From Xanthomonas pisi DSM 18956 (GTDB lineage: Bacteria > Pseudomonadota > Gammaproteobacteria > Xanthomonadales > Xanthomonadaceae), in the NCBI RefSeq assembly GCF_001010415.1, contig NZ_JPLE01000043.1, positions 1-64,000 of the forward strand: DNA of 64,000 nucleotides, written 5' to 3'. The notes beneath the pieces were generated by a model, which searched no databases, was not told the origin of the DNA, and saw only the letters and a list, made by a program, of their open reading frames with translations. Below are positions 20,512-29,107 of the stretch, in pieces. Position 1 is the stretch's first letter; each line of letters opens with the position of its first letter. The translations under genes and the position numbers were made by a program.

Positions 20512-20985
20512 ATGAGCAAGGCCACCCGCGCGACCAAGGCATTGGACGCTGCCGGCGTGGCCTACGTGCTACACCCCTACGACTATCAACACGATGCAGA
20601 CGCCAAAGGCCTGCAGGCGGCGGATGCGCTTGGGCTGGCACCGCAGACGGTGCTGAAGACCTTGATGGCCTGGGTCGACGACCTGGCCGTGTGTGCGGTC
20701 ATTCCCTGCGACCGACGCCTGTCGCTGAAGAAACTGGCCAGCGCGTGCGGCGGAAAGTCCGCACGCATGATGGACGTGGCCGATGCACAACGCCGCACCG
20801 GCTACACGGTGGGCGGTATCAGCCCGCTCGGTCAGCAACGGCAGGCGCCGGTGCTGGTCGAAGCCACGGCGCTGGACGCACCGGCGCTGTGGATCAACGC
20901 CGGCCAGCGCGGGTTGCTGCTGGAATTGCCCGGCGCACAGCTGCTGCAGGCACTCAGTGCGCGGGCCTGCGCACTGTGCGACTGA
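20512..20985 (+). CDS. ybaK: YbaK/EbsC-type aminoacyl-tRNA deacylase
   Basis: A 157-residue INS-superfamily deacylase that would hydrolyse mischarged Cys-tRNA(Pro) or a similar species. Family motifs are GLQAADALGLAPQTVLKTL, CDRRLSLKKLASACGGKSARM and GYTVGGISPLG, with the conserved Lys and GxxP loop. It follows the asparaginase-like gene with a 4-bp gap, so the two are co-transcribed. Confidence 0.92.
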   Translation: MSKATRATKALDAAGVAYVLHPYDYQHDADAKGLQAADALGLAPQTVLKTLMAWVDDLAVCAVIPCDRRLSLKKLASACGGKSARMMDVADAQRRTGYTVGGISPLGQQRQAPVLVEATALDAPALWINAGQRGLLLELPGAQLLQALSARACALCD

Positions 20986-21015
20986 GCCGCGGCGGCATCA
21001 CCGCCGCCACGCAGC

Positions 21016-22713
21016 TCAATACGCCGCCGTGACGCTGACTCCTGAAAACGCCAACGTCGCCTTCAACCGCACGTAGTACGTACCGGCCGCCGGTGCGTTC
21101 ACCGTGCAGCTATCGGCATTGCCGGGCAGCAGGCTGCGGCAGCTGTAGGCGGTATCGGTCGGCAGTGCACCTGCGCGTAGCGATAGATCCGCATTGCCGC
21201 TGCCGCCGTTGAGGGTCACCTTCAGCGAGCGCGTGCCGGCCGGCACGTTGATCTGGTAATACAGCACATCCGACTGCGCCGCACTCAAGCCGGTACGCGC
21301 CACATTCCGGGCAAGGGTGGTCGACTCGATCACCGCGGCAACCGCGCCATCGGCATTGACCAGTCCTGCACCACAGCCCTGCGTGCAGGCAACCGGCAAC
21401 GGCCGGGCGCTGCTCTTGAGCAGGGCTTTCACCGTGGCCGGCGTCAGCGGATTCAGCGCTACCGATTGCATCAACGCCACCACCCCGGCCACATGCGGTG
21501 CAGCCATCGAGGTACCGCTGTACGACGCATACGCCGCGTTCCCCGGCACCGTGGTGCCGCTGTTGAGCGTGGAGACGATGGCCTGTCCCGGCGCCGCGAT
21601 ATCCACGCCCTTGCCGAAGTTGGAGAAGCTGGCCTTGGCGCCCGCCGAGGTGGTGGCCGCCACTGCGATCACGTTCGGGCAATTGGCCGGCACGCTGGTG
21701 GACACATCCATATTGCTGTTGCCCGCCGCCACCACTACCGAACTGCCGCGCGTCACCGCACCGGCAATGGCCGTGCTGAGCGTTGTCGAACAACTTCCCG
21801 CGCCGCCCAGCGACAGATTGATCACCGTGGCCGGATTCGGGTTGGCCGGCACACCGTTGACCTTGCCGCCCGATGCCCAGACGATCGCGTCGGAGATGTC
21901 GGACATGTAACCGCCGCAGCGGCCAAGCACGCGCAGCGGCAGCACCTTCGCATTGAACGCGGTACCGACCACGCCGACCGCATTGTTGCCGACCGCCGCC
22001 ACAATGCCGGCCACATGCGTGCCATGCCAGCTGGAGCTGGAAGCGGACGCACCCGGCCCGCACTCGTTGGCGGCGGTCCAGTCGCCCTGGTCGGCGGCAC
22101 TGGCATCGCGCGCATTGCCGTCGCGTGCCGTCGCCGGGTCGATGATGAAGTCGTAGCCCGGCAGGACATTGGCGTCCAGATCCGGATGCTTGGCGATGCC
22201 GGTATCGATCACCGCCACCACGATGCCCTTACCGGTGGTGCGATCCCACGCCGGCCGGATAGTCATGCTGGCGGCGGTGGCGCCCATCGCCCATTGCTGC
22301 GGCACGCCCGGATCGTTGGGCACCAGCAAGGGGCGCATCAACACGTCCACTTCCACGCGCTTGACGGTCGGGTCGGCGGCAAGGCGCCGCATCAGGCTTT
22401 CTGCGTCCACGCGGTCCAGTTTGCGATCGGCCACCAACAGCATCGGGCCCGTGCTGAGCCGGCGAGTAGCCGACAAGCCCAACGCGCGTCCGCGCTGTGC
22501 AGGCACGGCGCTGGCGATCTCGCGCCATGGCGCAGACAGCCCGGTCGCACGGCTACTGCCGACGCGGTCCTTGTAGCTGACGATAAAGCGCTGGTGGGTG
22601 CTGCTGGAATTCAAGCCTTGCAGACTGACCTCGCCTGCAGCGGCATGAAACGTGCATGACAACGCACAGACGAGTACAACGCGGCGCAGCGCGCCAACTG
22701 AGTGATACGACAT
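21016..22713 (-). CDS. Secreted subtilisin-like serine protease with PPC domain (copy 1)
   Basis: A 565-residue S8 protease. The signal peptide (to about AAAGEVSL) is followed by an I9-like propeptide, the catalytic domain with Asp in VVAVIDTGI, His in HGTHVAGIVA and Ser in SGTSMAAPHVAG, and a C-terminal pre-peptidase (PPC) beta domain ending SVTAAY. The ATG at 22713 has GGGGAGGGATGG upstream. It is the most divergent of three tandem paralogues: its propeptide and spacing differ from copies 2 and 3. Likely a type II secreted protease. Confidence 0.93.
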   Translation of the reverse strand: MSYHSVGALRRVVLVCALSCTFHAAAGEVSLQGLNSSSTHQRFIVSYKDRVGSSRATGLSAPWREIASAVPAQRGRALGLSATRRLSTGPMLLVADRKLDRVDAESLMRRLAADPTVKRVEVDVLMRPLLVPNDPGVPQQWAMGATAASMTIRPAWDRTTGKGIVVAVIDTGIAKHPDLDANVLPGYDFIIDPATARDGNARDASAADQGDWTAANECGPGASASSSSWHGTHVAGIVAAVGNNAVGVVGTAFNAKVLPLRVLGRCGGYMSDISDAIVWASGGKVNGVPANPNPATVINLSLGGAGSCSTTLSTAIAGAVTRGSSVVVAAGNSNMDVSTSVPANCPNVIAVAATTSAGAKASFSNFGKGVDIAAPGQAIVSTLNSGTTVPGNAAYASYSGTSMAAPHVAGVVALMQSVALNPLTPATVKALLKSSARPLPVACTQGCGAGLVNADGAVAAVIESTTLARNVARTGLSAAQSDVLYYQINVPAGTRSLKVTLNGGSGNADLSLRAGALPTDTAYSCRSLLPGNADSCTVNAPAAGTYYVRLKATLAFSGVSVTAAY

Positions 22714-22941
22714 GAATCCATCCCTCCCCAAGGACCTGGCAACCCGGATGGCATCGCGCTAACGCCACTGCAATGCGCTTTGCCTGATGCGTGGGCATGC
22801 ATACCTCCGTGCCTCACGTGGAGTGGCTATCGGCGTGCCGTAGGCCGCACTGAAGCGGCCACTCTGCGCTGGCGCGCGCTTCATTCAGCCGGCTCCGCCT
22901 GCCCTGCCTGGCACCCCGGCAATTGCCGTTGCCCAAACGCA
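22714..22941. other. Gene-free stretch upstream of protease copy 1
   Basis: The gap between protease copies 2 and 1 holds the ribosome site of copy 1 and, further up, the terminator of copy 2. No convincing promoter pair or gene is visible. Confidence 0.4.
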
Positions 22942-22967
22942 CACTGCCCCGCCGAAGCGGGGCAGTG
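22942..22967 (-). terminator. Hairpin terminator of protease copy 2
   Basis: A perfect 11-bp stem, CACTGCCCCGC/GCGGGGCAGTG, is closed by a stable tetraloop (TTCG on the minus strand). It lies 87 bp past the stop codon of copy 2. The T-tract is short (TGCGTTTG). Confidence 0.65.
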
Positions 22968-23054
22968 CAGGTTTCAAAAACACCGACAGTGGCGTCGGGG
23001 CAGGCCCGACGTCGATGCCGGCGGTCGTGCCGGCATCGCACCGTCATCGCCGCA

Positions 23055-24464
23055 TTACGGGGTCTGGCTGACTGCGCCGGCCGCATTGACGATGCCAGCA
23101 CCGCAGCCGCCCGAGCAGGCGCCCGGCAGCGGACGGGCGGTGTTCTTCAACAGCGTTTCCACCGCCGCAGGCGTCAGCGGACGGCTGGCGACCGACTGCA
23201 CCAGCGCCACCACGCCGGCCACATGCGGGGCCGCCATCGAGGTGCCGTTGTAGGACGCGTAGCTGGCGCTGCCCGGCGTGGTGGTGCCGCTGTTCAAGGT
23301 CGACAGGATCGCCGAGCCGGGGCCGGAGATGTCGATGGTGCTGCCGAAGTTGGAGAAGCTCGAACGCGCACCGGCGGAGGTGATCGACGCCACCGAGATC
23401 ACGTTGGCGCAGCTGGCCGGAGTGAAGTTGGCCACGTTGGCATTGCTGTTGCCGGCCGCCACCACCACTGTCGTGCCACGCGACACCGCGCCATTGATGG
23501 CGTTCTGGTAGGTGCTGGAACAGGTGCCACTGCCGCCCAGCGACATGTTGATCACCTCGGCCGGGTTGGCGTTGGCCGGCACGCCGGACACGCTGCCGCC
23601 GGAGGCCCAGACGATGGCATCGGCGATATCGGAGGTGGTCCCGCCGCATAGGCCTAGGGCGCGGATCGGCACGATGCGCGCATTGAATGCGGTCCCGGCC
23701 ACACCGGTGCTGTTGTTGGTGACCGCAGCAATGGTGCCGGCCACATGGGTGCCGTGCCAGCTGGAATTGGCGGCCGGCACGCCGGATCCGCACTGATTGG
23801 CGGCACGCCAGTCGCCCTGGTCGGCCGGATTGTTGTCGCGGCCGTTGTTGTCGCGCGCACGCGCCGCGTCGCTGATGAAATCGTAGCCCGGCAGCACGTT
23901 CGCATTGAGATCCGGGTGGCTGGTGATGCCGGTATCGATCACCGCCACCACCACGCCGGTGCCGGTGGCGGTGTCCCAGGCCGGGCGCACGTTGATGCTG
24001 GAGGCGGTGGTCCCGAAGCCCCACTGCTCGGACAGCCGCGTGTCGTTCGGGGTCAGGGTCGGATACATGATCTGGTCGACTTCCACGTAGTCCACGCTCG
24101 GGTCGGCGGCGATGCGGCGCATCAGCGTCTCGGCCTCGGCACGGTCCAGGCCACGGTCGGTCTTGAGCACTTCCGACCCCAGCGCGGTGCGGCGCACGTG
24201 GTTCAGGCCCAGCGCGCGACCGGCGCGGGCCGGCACTGCGGTGGCGACGGAATTGAGCGATGCGCGCATCGACGTCGGGCTCACTGCCGGGCTGCTGCCG
24301 TCCTTGTACTTGACGATGAAGCGGTCCAGCGTGGGCTGCGATTCCAGGCCGGACAGGTTGACCTGACCGGCAAACGCCGGCACGGCCAGCAGGGAGGTCA
24401 GCGCGGAAACACCCAGCACCACCAGTGCGCGTGCAGGTGCACGACGTTGCGACACATTGGACAT
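23055..24464 (-). CDS. Secreted subtilisin-like serine protease without PPC domain (copy 2)
   Basis: A 469-residue S8 protease. It has a signal peptide (SLLAVPAFAG), a propeptide (RFIVKYKDGSS to EVDQIMYP) and a catalytic domain with Asp in VVAVIDTGITSHPDLN, His in SSWHGTHVAGT and Ser in YNGTSMAAPHVAG. It ends shortly after GCGAGIVNAAGAVSQTP, at the point where copies 1 and 3 continue into a PPC domain, so the C-terminal domain has been lost or never gained. Very close to copy 3, including a 60-bp identical DNA block. Confidence 0.93.
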   Translation of the reverse strand: MSNVSQRRAPARALVVLGVSALTSLLAVPAFAGQVNLSGLESQPTLDRFIVKYKDGSSPAVSPTSMRASLNSVATAVPARAGRALGLNHVRRTALGSEVLKTDRGLDRAEAETLMRRIAADPSVDYVEVDQIMYPTLTPNDTRLSEQWGFGTTASSINVRPAWDTATGTGVVVAVIDTGITSHPDLNANVLPGYDFISDAARARDNNGRDNNPADQGDWRAANQCGSGVPAANSSWHGTHVAGTIAAVTNNSTGVAGTAFNARIVPIRALGLCGGTTSDIADAIVWASGGSVSGVPANANPAEVINMSLGGSGTCSSTYQNAINGAVSRGTTVVVAAGNSNANVANFTPASCANVISVASITSAGARSSFSNFGSTIDISGPGSAILSTLNSGTTTPGSASYASYNGTSMAAPHVAGVVALVQSVASRPLTPAAVETLLKNTARPLPGACSGGCGAGIVNAAGAVSQTP

Positions 24465-24725
24465 CGATCGTTCCTCAGTTTTTCATGAAGTGCCGCGGTT
24501 GCGGCGAGATGGCCGCCCTTGCCGCAGACTGCGGATCGGGTCGGAATGGACGGGCGCGGGCGCCCGTCGAAACGACTGACCGGTGTCCATTCCGGCCGAG
24601 CGGCAATGCCTCGCCAGCGCCTGCCGAAAGGGCAGACGTGGACGGACATCGCAGATGGGAGGCAGCGCCGGGTCGGCGCTGCCTGGCCAGGCGGCCAGAC
24701 AGCGCAACAGCGTCGAACGACAGGC
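24465..24725. other. Spacer between protease copies 3 and 2
   Basis: It contains an 8-bp GC-rich hairpin at 24549-24568 (GACGGGCG-CGGG-CGCCCGTC) about 160 bp past the stop of copy 3. It could end that transcript but lacks a T-tract. Nothing else is recognised. Confidence 0.4.
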
Positions 24726-26471
24726 TTAGTAGCTGGCGCTCAAGGTCACACCGGAGAACGTGCTGTAGGCCTTGACCCGCACGTAATACGTGCCCGAGGG
24801 CGCGGTGATGCTGCAGGTTTCGGCATTGCCGCTGCGGTACGGGCGGCAGGTGTAGGTCGTGTCGGTCGGTGCACTGCCGGCGCGCACGTACAGATCCGCA
24901 TCGCCGGTGCCGCCGCTGATCGCCACGGTCAGCGTGCCGCTGCCGGCGGGAACGGCGATGGTGTAGTTCAGCTCCGCACCGCTGGCCGCACCCAGGCCGG
25001 TGACCGGCGTGCCGTTGGTCAGCGTATTGCCGGTTCCGCCACCGCCCCCACCGTTGCTGCCGCTGATGGCCGCCGTCACTGCGGCGTCGGCATTGACGAT
25101 ACCGGCGCCACAACCGCCGGAACAGGCACCCGGCAACGCGCGTGCGGTGTTCTTCAGCAAGGTTTCGACTGCGGCAGGCGTCAACGCGGTCGGCGCAACC
25201 GACTGCACCAGCGCGACCACGCCGGCCACATGCGGGGCCGCCATCGAGGTGCCGTTGTAGGACGCGTAGCTGGCGTTGCCCGGGGTGGTGGTACCGCTAT
25301 TGAGCGTGGACAGGATGCCGGAGCCGGGGGCGGAGACATCGATGCCGGCGCCGAAGTTGGAATAGCTGGCCTTGGCACCGGCCGAGGTCGTGGCTGCCAC
25401 GGCGATGACATTGGCGCAATTGGCCGGCAGCGAGCCGGACACGTTGGCCGAGCTGTTGCCGGCTGCCACCACCACGGTGGTGCCGCGCGACACCGCCCCG
25501 CTGATCGCGTTCTGCATGGTGGTCGAGCAGGCACCGCCGCCGCCGAGCGACATGTTGATGACCTCGGCCGGATTGGCATTGGCCGGCACGCCGCTGACGC
25601 TGCCGCCCGACGCCCAGATGATGGCGTCGGCGATATCCGACAACGAACCACCGCACTTGCCGAGCACGCGCACCGGCACGACCTTGGCGTTGTAGGCGGT
25701 ACCGGCCACGCCGGTGCTGTTGTTGGTCACTGCGGCAACCGTGCCGGCCACATGGGTGCCGTGCCAGCTGGAGTTGGATGCCGGAATCCCGGTACCGCAT
25801 TCGTTGGCGGCATACCAGTCGCCTTCGTCGGCGGGATTGCTGTCGCGCCCGTTGCCATCGCGCGCCGTGGTGGCGTCACTGATGAAGTCGTAGCCCGGCA
25901 GGATGTTGGCGCTGAGGTCGGCATGGGTGGTGATGCCGGTGTCGATCACCGCCACCACCACATTGGCGCCGGTGGCCTTGTCCCAGGCCGGGCGGATGTT
26001 GAGGCCGGCATTGGTCGTGCCGAACGCCCACTGCTCGGACAGCCGGGTGTCGTTCGGGGTCAGCGTGGCATGCAGGATCTGGTCGACTTCCACGCTCTGC
26101 ACGTTGGGGTCGGCGGCCAGCTGGCGCATCAGGGTCTCGGCTTCGGCACGGTCCAGCGCGCGATCGGCCTTGATCAGTTCCGGCCCCAGCGCCAGACGGC
26201 GGACGGAGGCCAGGCCCAGCGCCTTGCCGGCCTTGGCCGGCATCGCACGTGCGGCGGTACGCAACGAACTGCTCAACGCGCTCGGACTGGCCAGCGCAGT
26301 GCTGCCGTCCTTGTAGGTCACGATGAATTTCTGGTGGGTCTGGGCGGTGGCAAGACCATCCAGGTAGACCTCGCCGGCAAACGCAGGCGTCGCCAGCAAC
26401 AGGGAGGTCAGCGCGGTGGCGCCCAGGACGGTAAGCGTGCGAGGACGCTTGCGGAAAGACTCGTTCGACAT
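24726..26471 (-). CDS. Major extracellular subtilisin-like serine protease with PPC domain (copy 3)
   Basis: A 581-residue S8 protease close in length to the characterised X. campestris extracellular protease. It has a signal peptide (to about AFAG, residue 33), a propeptide to about 135, and catalytic Asp177, His237 and Ser408 in DTGI, HGTHVAG and GTSMAAPHVAG. A Gly-rich linker (GSNGGGGGGTGN) leads to a PPC domain ending LSASY. ATG 26471 follows GGAAGGGAATTCG. A Clp-like site lies about 190 bp upstream. Export is expected by Sec and type II secretion, with PPC removed after export. Confidence 0.95.
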   Translation of the reverse strand: MSNESFRKRPRTLTVLGATALTSLLLATPAFAGEVYLDGLATAQTHQKFIVTYKDGSTALASPSALSSSLRTAARAMPAKAGKALGLASVRRLALGPELIKADRALDRAEAETLMRQLAADPNVQSVEVDQILHATLTPNDTRLSEQWAFGTTNAGLNIRPAWDKATGANVVVAVIDTGITTHADLSANILPGYDFISDATTARDGNGRDSNPADEGDWYAANECGTGIPASNSSWHGTHVAGTVAAVTNNSTGVAGTAYNAKVVPVRVLGKCGGSLSDIADAIIWASGGSVSGVPANANPAEVINMSLGGGGACSTTMQNAISGAVSRGTTVVVAAGNSSANVSGSLPANCANVIAVAATTSAGAKASYSNFGAGIDVSAPGSGILSTLNSGTTTPGNASYASYNGTSMAAPHVAGVVALVQSVAPTALTPAAVETLLKNTARALPGACSGGCGAGIVNADAAVTAAISGSNGGGGGGTGNTLTNGTPVTGLGAASGAELNYTIAVPAGSGTLTVAISGGTGDADLYVRAGSAPTDTTYTCRPYRSGNAETCSITAPSGTYYVRVKAYSTFSGVTLSASY

Positions 26472-26650
26472 CGAATTCCCTTCCAAATCAAAGAGAACCG
26501 CCTTGGCGGTGTAATCCGGCACCGCCTGCATAGGTCAGCGCCGAGTCCCCGGAATCGATCCCCTGTTATCGATCCGTTCAGCGAACCTATCTCACTGCAA
26601 CCAAACTGGACAATACGAAATCGACACTTTTGAAACTTAAATATCATTTT
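26472..26650 (-). promoter_or_regulatory. AT-rich promoter region of protease copy 3
   Basis: The segment 26590-26650 is much richer in A/T than its surroundings (minus-strand TGATATTTAAGTTTC and GTATTGTCC). It lies just downstream of the Clp-like site, so the promoter is probably here. I cannot choose a single -10/-35 pair with confidence. Confidence 0.4.
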
Positions 26651-26666
26651 TGTGACAGGCGTCATG
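26651..26666. promoter_or_regulatory. Clp/CRP-like binding site
   Basis: TGTGA-CAGGCG-TCATG matches 8 of 10 positions of the CRP/Clp consensus TGTGA-N6-TCACA. In Xanthomonas Clp, a c-di-GMP-responsive CRP homologue, is known to activate extracellular enzyme genes. The site precedes the protease copy 3 gene. Binding is inferred. Confidence 0.5.
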
Positions 26667-26730
26667 TCTGTTCAGTCCGCTTCCCACAGTTTTTTGACTC
26701 CGCGCGTGTCGCACTGCTGCACGGCAGGCA

Positions 26731-26769
26731 AAAAAAAGCCCCTGCGCTGACGCGCAGGGGCCTGTTTTT
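26731..26769 (-). terminator. Rho-independent terminator after ilvE (bidirectional form)
   Basis: A 10-bp stem, GCCCCTGCGC/GCGCAGGGGC (26738-26761) with a 4-base loop, is flanked by seven A on the left and TTTTT on the right. On the minus strand the hairpin is followed by seven T, ending the ilvE transcript before the protease gene. Confidence 0.9.
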
Positions 26770-26786
26770 GACGATGTACCGCTGAC

Positions 26787-27872
26787 TCAGGACAAGCGCA
26801 CCAGCCAACCATGCCGATCCGGCAACCGGCCGTACTGGATATCGGTCAGTTCCTGACGCAGCGACATGGTGACGTCGCCAGCCGGCGCCGACAGGTCACC
26901 CACGGCAAAGCCTTCGCCCTTGAGCTCACCGATCGGGGTGACCACTGCGGCAGTGCCGCAGGCGAATACTTCGCTGATCTCGCCCGATGCCACGCCCTGC
27001 TTCCATTCGTCGATGGACACCTTGCGCTCGATCACGCGCATGCCGCGGTCGCGCGCCAGTTGCAGGATGCTGTCGCGGGTGATGCCTTCCAGGATGCTGC
27101 CGGACAATTCCGGCGTCACCAGCGTGCCGTCCCTGTAGACCAGGAACACGTTCATGCCACCCAGTTCCTCGATGTACTTGCCTTCCACCGGGTCCAGGAA
27201 CAGCACCTGCGAGCACCCCTGCGCGTAGGCTTTCTGCTGCGGCAGCAGCGAGGCGGCGTAGTTGCCGCCGCACTTGGCCGCACCGGTGCCGCCCTTGGCC
27301 GCACGTGCGTACTCGGTGGACAACCAGATCGACACCGGCGCCACGCCCTTGGCGAAATACGGACCGGCGGGACTTGCGATGACGTAGTACGAGGCCTTGT
27401 GCGCCGCACGCACGCCCAGGAATGCCTCGTCGGCAATCATGAACGGGCGGAAATACAGGCTGGTTTCCGGCGCCGACGGCACCCAGCCGGCATCCACGGC
27501 CACCAGCTGGCGCAGCGATTCGACGAACAGGTCCACCGGCAGTTCCGGCAGCGCCAGACGGCGCGCCGAGCGCTGCAGGCGCTCGCCGTTGGCCTGCGGG
27601 CGGAAGGTCCAGATCGAGCCGTCGGCATGCCGGTAGGCCTTGATGCCTTCGAAGATTTCCTGGCCGTAGTGCAGCACAGAGGCAGCCGGGTCCAGCTGCA
27701 GCGGCCCGTAGGCGCGCACCTGGGCGTCATGCCAGCCCTGCTCGTTGTTCCAGGAAATGGCGACCATGTGGTCGGTGAAATGCAGCCCGAAACCGGGCGC
27801 GGCCAGGATCACGGACAGTTCGTCGGCGCTGCGCGGCGACGGAGAACGGGTGGAAGCGAAGGACACGGACAC
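26787..27872 (-). CDS. ilvE: Branched-chain amino acid aminotransferase
   Basis: This PLP enzyme performs the last step of Leu, Ile and Val synthesis. The 361-residue class IV aminotransferase is of the long (BCAT type II) form: GPLQLDPAASVLHYGQEIFEGIKAYR, KCGGNYAASLLPQQKA (active-site Lys region upstream in the KGG segment) and EELGGMNVFLVY. GTG at 27872, with AGGA 10 bp before it, gives the usual length. A much longer in-frame reading to 28451 runs through sufT and is not coding. Confidence 0.93.
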   Translation of the reverse strand: MSVSFASTRSPSPRSADELSVILAAPGFGLHFTDHMVAISWNNEQGWHDAQVRAYGPLQLDPAASVLHYGQEIFEGIKAYRHADGSIWTFRPQANGERLQRSARRLALPELPVDLFVESLRQLVAVDAGWVPSAPETSLYFRPFMIADEAFLGVRAAHKASYYVIASPAGPYFAKGVAPVSIWLSTEYARAAKGGTGAAKCGGNYAASLLPQQKAYAQGCSQVLFLDPVEGKYIEELGGMNVFLVYRDGTLVTPELSGSILEGITRDSILQLARDRGMRVIERKVSIDEWKQGVASGEISEVFACGTAAVVTPIGELKGEGFAVGDLSAPAGDVTMSLRQELTDIQYGRLPDRHGWLVRLS

Positions 27873-27937
27873 CGGAAGATTCCTGTATGGCGGGCGAAAG
27901 GACGCGGCGCCACATCTACGGACATGGCGCCTGACGG

Positions 27938-28492
27938 TCAGAGCATGCCGGTCTCGAGACGGGCCGCTTCGGACATCATATGCCGGCCCCACGGCGGGTC
28001 GAACACCAGTTCGACGTCGGCCTCGGCAATGGTCGGGATCATCTCCACCTTGCTGCGCACGTCGTCGACCAGGATCTCGCCCATGCCGCAACCGGGCGCG
28101 GTGAGCGTCATCTTGACGTCCACCCGGCGCTGGTCGTCTTCTTCGCGGTGGCTGACCACCGCCTCGTAGACCAGGCCCAGATCGACGATATTGAACGGGA
28201 TTTCCGGGTCGAAGCAGGTGCGCAGCTGCTGCCACACCAGGGCTTCCACTTCCTCGTCGCTGGCGTTGTCGGGCAGTTCCAGCCCCGGCGGGGCCTCCTT
28301 GCCGATCGCATCGCCATCCTTGCCGGCAATGCGGAACAGATTGCCTTCGACAAAGACCGTGTAGCTGCCACCCAGGGCCTGGGTGATATAGCCATAACTG
28401 CCTGCGGGCAGGGTCACCGAATCGCCCTGCGGCACCATGACGGCATCGCAATCGCGTTCGAACTGGACAGGTTCGCTGCTACGGGAGTACAT
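27938..28492 (-). CDS. sufT: SufT-type Fe-S assembly factor (MIP18/DUF59 family)
   Basis: A 184-residue protein with an N-terminal extension (MYSRSSEPVQFERDCDAVMVP, then a small beta-rich part) and a C-terminal MIP18 domain: CFDPEIPFNIVDLGLVYE, TLTAPGCGMG with the conserved Cys, and FDPPWGRHMMS. SufT-like proteins take part in Fe-S cluster maturation, though the mechanism is not settled. No suf operon is adjacent. It is upstream of ilvE on the same strand, separated by 65 bp. Confidence 0.88.
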   Translation of the reverse strand: MYSRSSEPVQFERDCDAVMVPQGDSVTLPAGSYGYITQALGGSYTVFVEGNLFRIAGKDGDAIGKEAPPGLELPDNASDEEVEALVWQQLRTCFDPEIPFNIVDLGLVYEAVVSHREEDDQRRVDVKMTLTAPGCGMGEILVDDVRSKVEMIPTIAEADVELVFDPPWGRHMMSEAARLETGML

Positions 28493-28687
28493 GGGCTGGA
28501 TATGGGGCCGCGCCGGACGCGCGCAAGTCGGCCATTCTAGCCGACCAAGGCGGTGCCGCTGCCGGCAATGCCGCCGACGCTGCATTCCATCTGAAACACA
28601 GTCATCTGCAGTCACCGTGGCGCACGCCGGCAATGCAGCGCAAAGCGCGCCACGCGCTCTATCATGTGCGCACTGTCAGGAGCCCCA

Positions 28688-29107
28688 ATGCCGCCCACTT
28701 CCGCGTCCGCCAGAACCGCCCACTGGCTCTGGCCCCCGCTCCTGCTGCTGGGAAGCGTCACCGCCCTCATCGCCTGGTTGCTGATCGCCCTTGCGCTGGG
28801 CAACCAGGCCGGCTGGATGGCAGTGCTGGTTGCGCTGGAAGTGGCCTGGATGCTGCGCCTGGGAACGTTACGCGCCGGCCGGTTGCGTATCGGGGTGACA
28901 GTGGCGACCACCGCACTGATCATCGTCGGCGCCAACTGGGGCATCGCTTCTGCACAACTGGGCGGATCGCTGGGTCTGGACCCATGGACCTCGGCGCAGA
29001 AAATGGGCCCGCGCCTTGCCTGGACGCTGCTGCAACTGGCCAACAACGCGTTCGATCTGCTGTGTTACGTCGCAGCAGTGGTGCTGGCATGGTGGGCTGC
29101 GCGTTGA
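28688..29107 (+). CDS. Small four-helix membrane protein, unknown
   Basis: A 139-residue protein with four predicted membrane helices (PPLLLLGSVTALIAWLLIAL, GWMAVLVALEVAWML, IGVTVATTALIIVGANW, LLCYVAAVVLAWWAA). ATG 28688 is chosen because GTCAGGAGCC sits just before it; an ATG eight codons upstream lacks this. I do not recognise the family. It is divergent from sufT and is followed by repeat-rich DNA. Confidence 0.7.
   Translation: MPPTSASARTAHWLWPPLLLLGSVTALIAWLLIALALGNQAGWMAVLVALEVAWMLRLGTLRAGRLRIGVTVATTALIIVGANWGIASAQLGGSLGLDPWTSAQKMGPRLAWTLLQLANNAFDLLCYVAAVVLAWWAAR

Noticed and set aside
24549-24568. Strong terminator for protease copy 3
   Set aside because: The GC hairpin is real but lacks a T-tract, so I keep it only as a note in the spacer entry.
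24519-26633. Plus-strand frame of about 700 codons across protease copy 3
   Set aside because: Antisense shadow of the protease gene, with no ribosome site and Arg/Gly/His-rich composition.
27873-28451. Long N-terminal extension of IlvE
   Set aside because: It overlaps sufT in another frame. The family length and a GTG with ribosome site at 27872 mark the true start.
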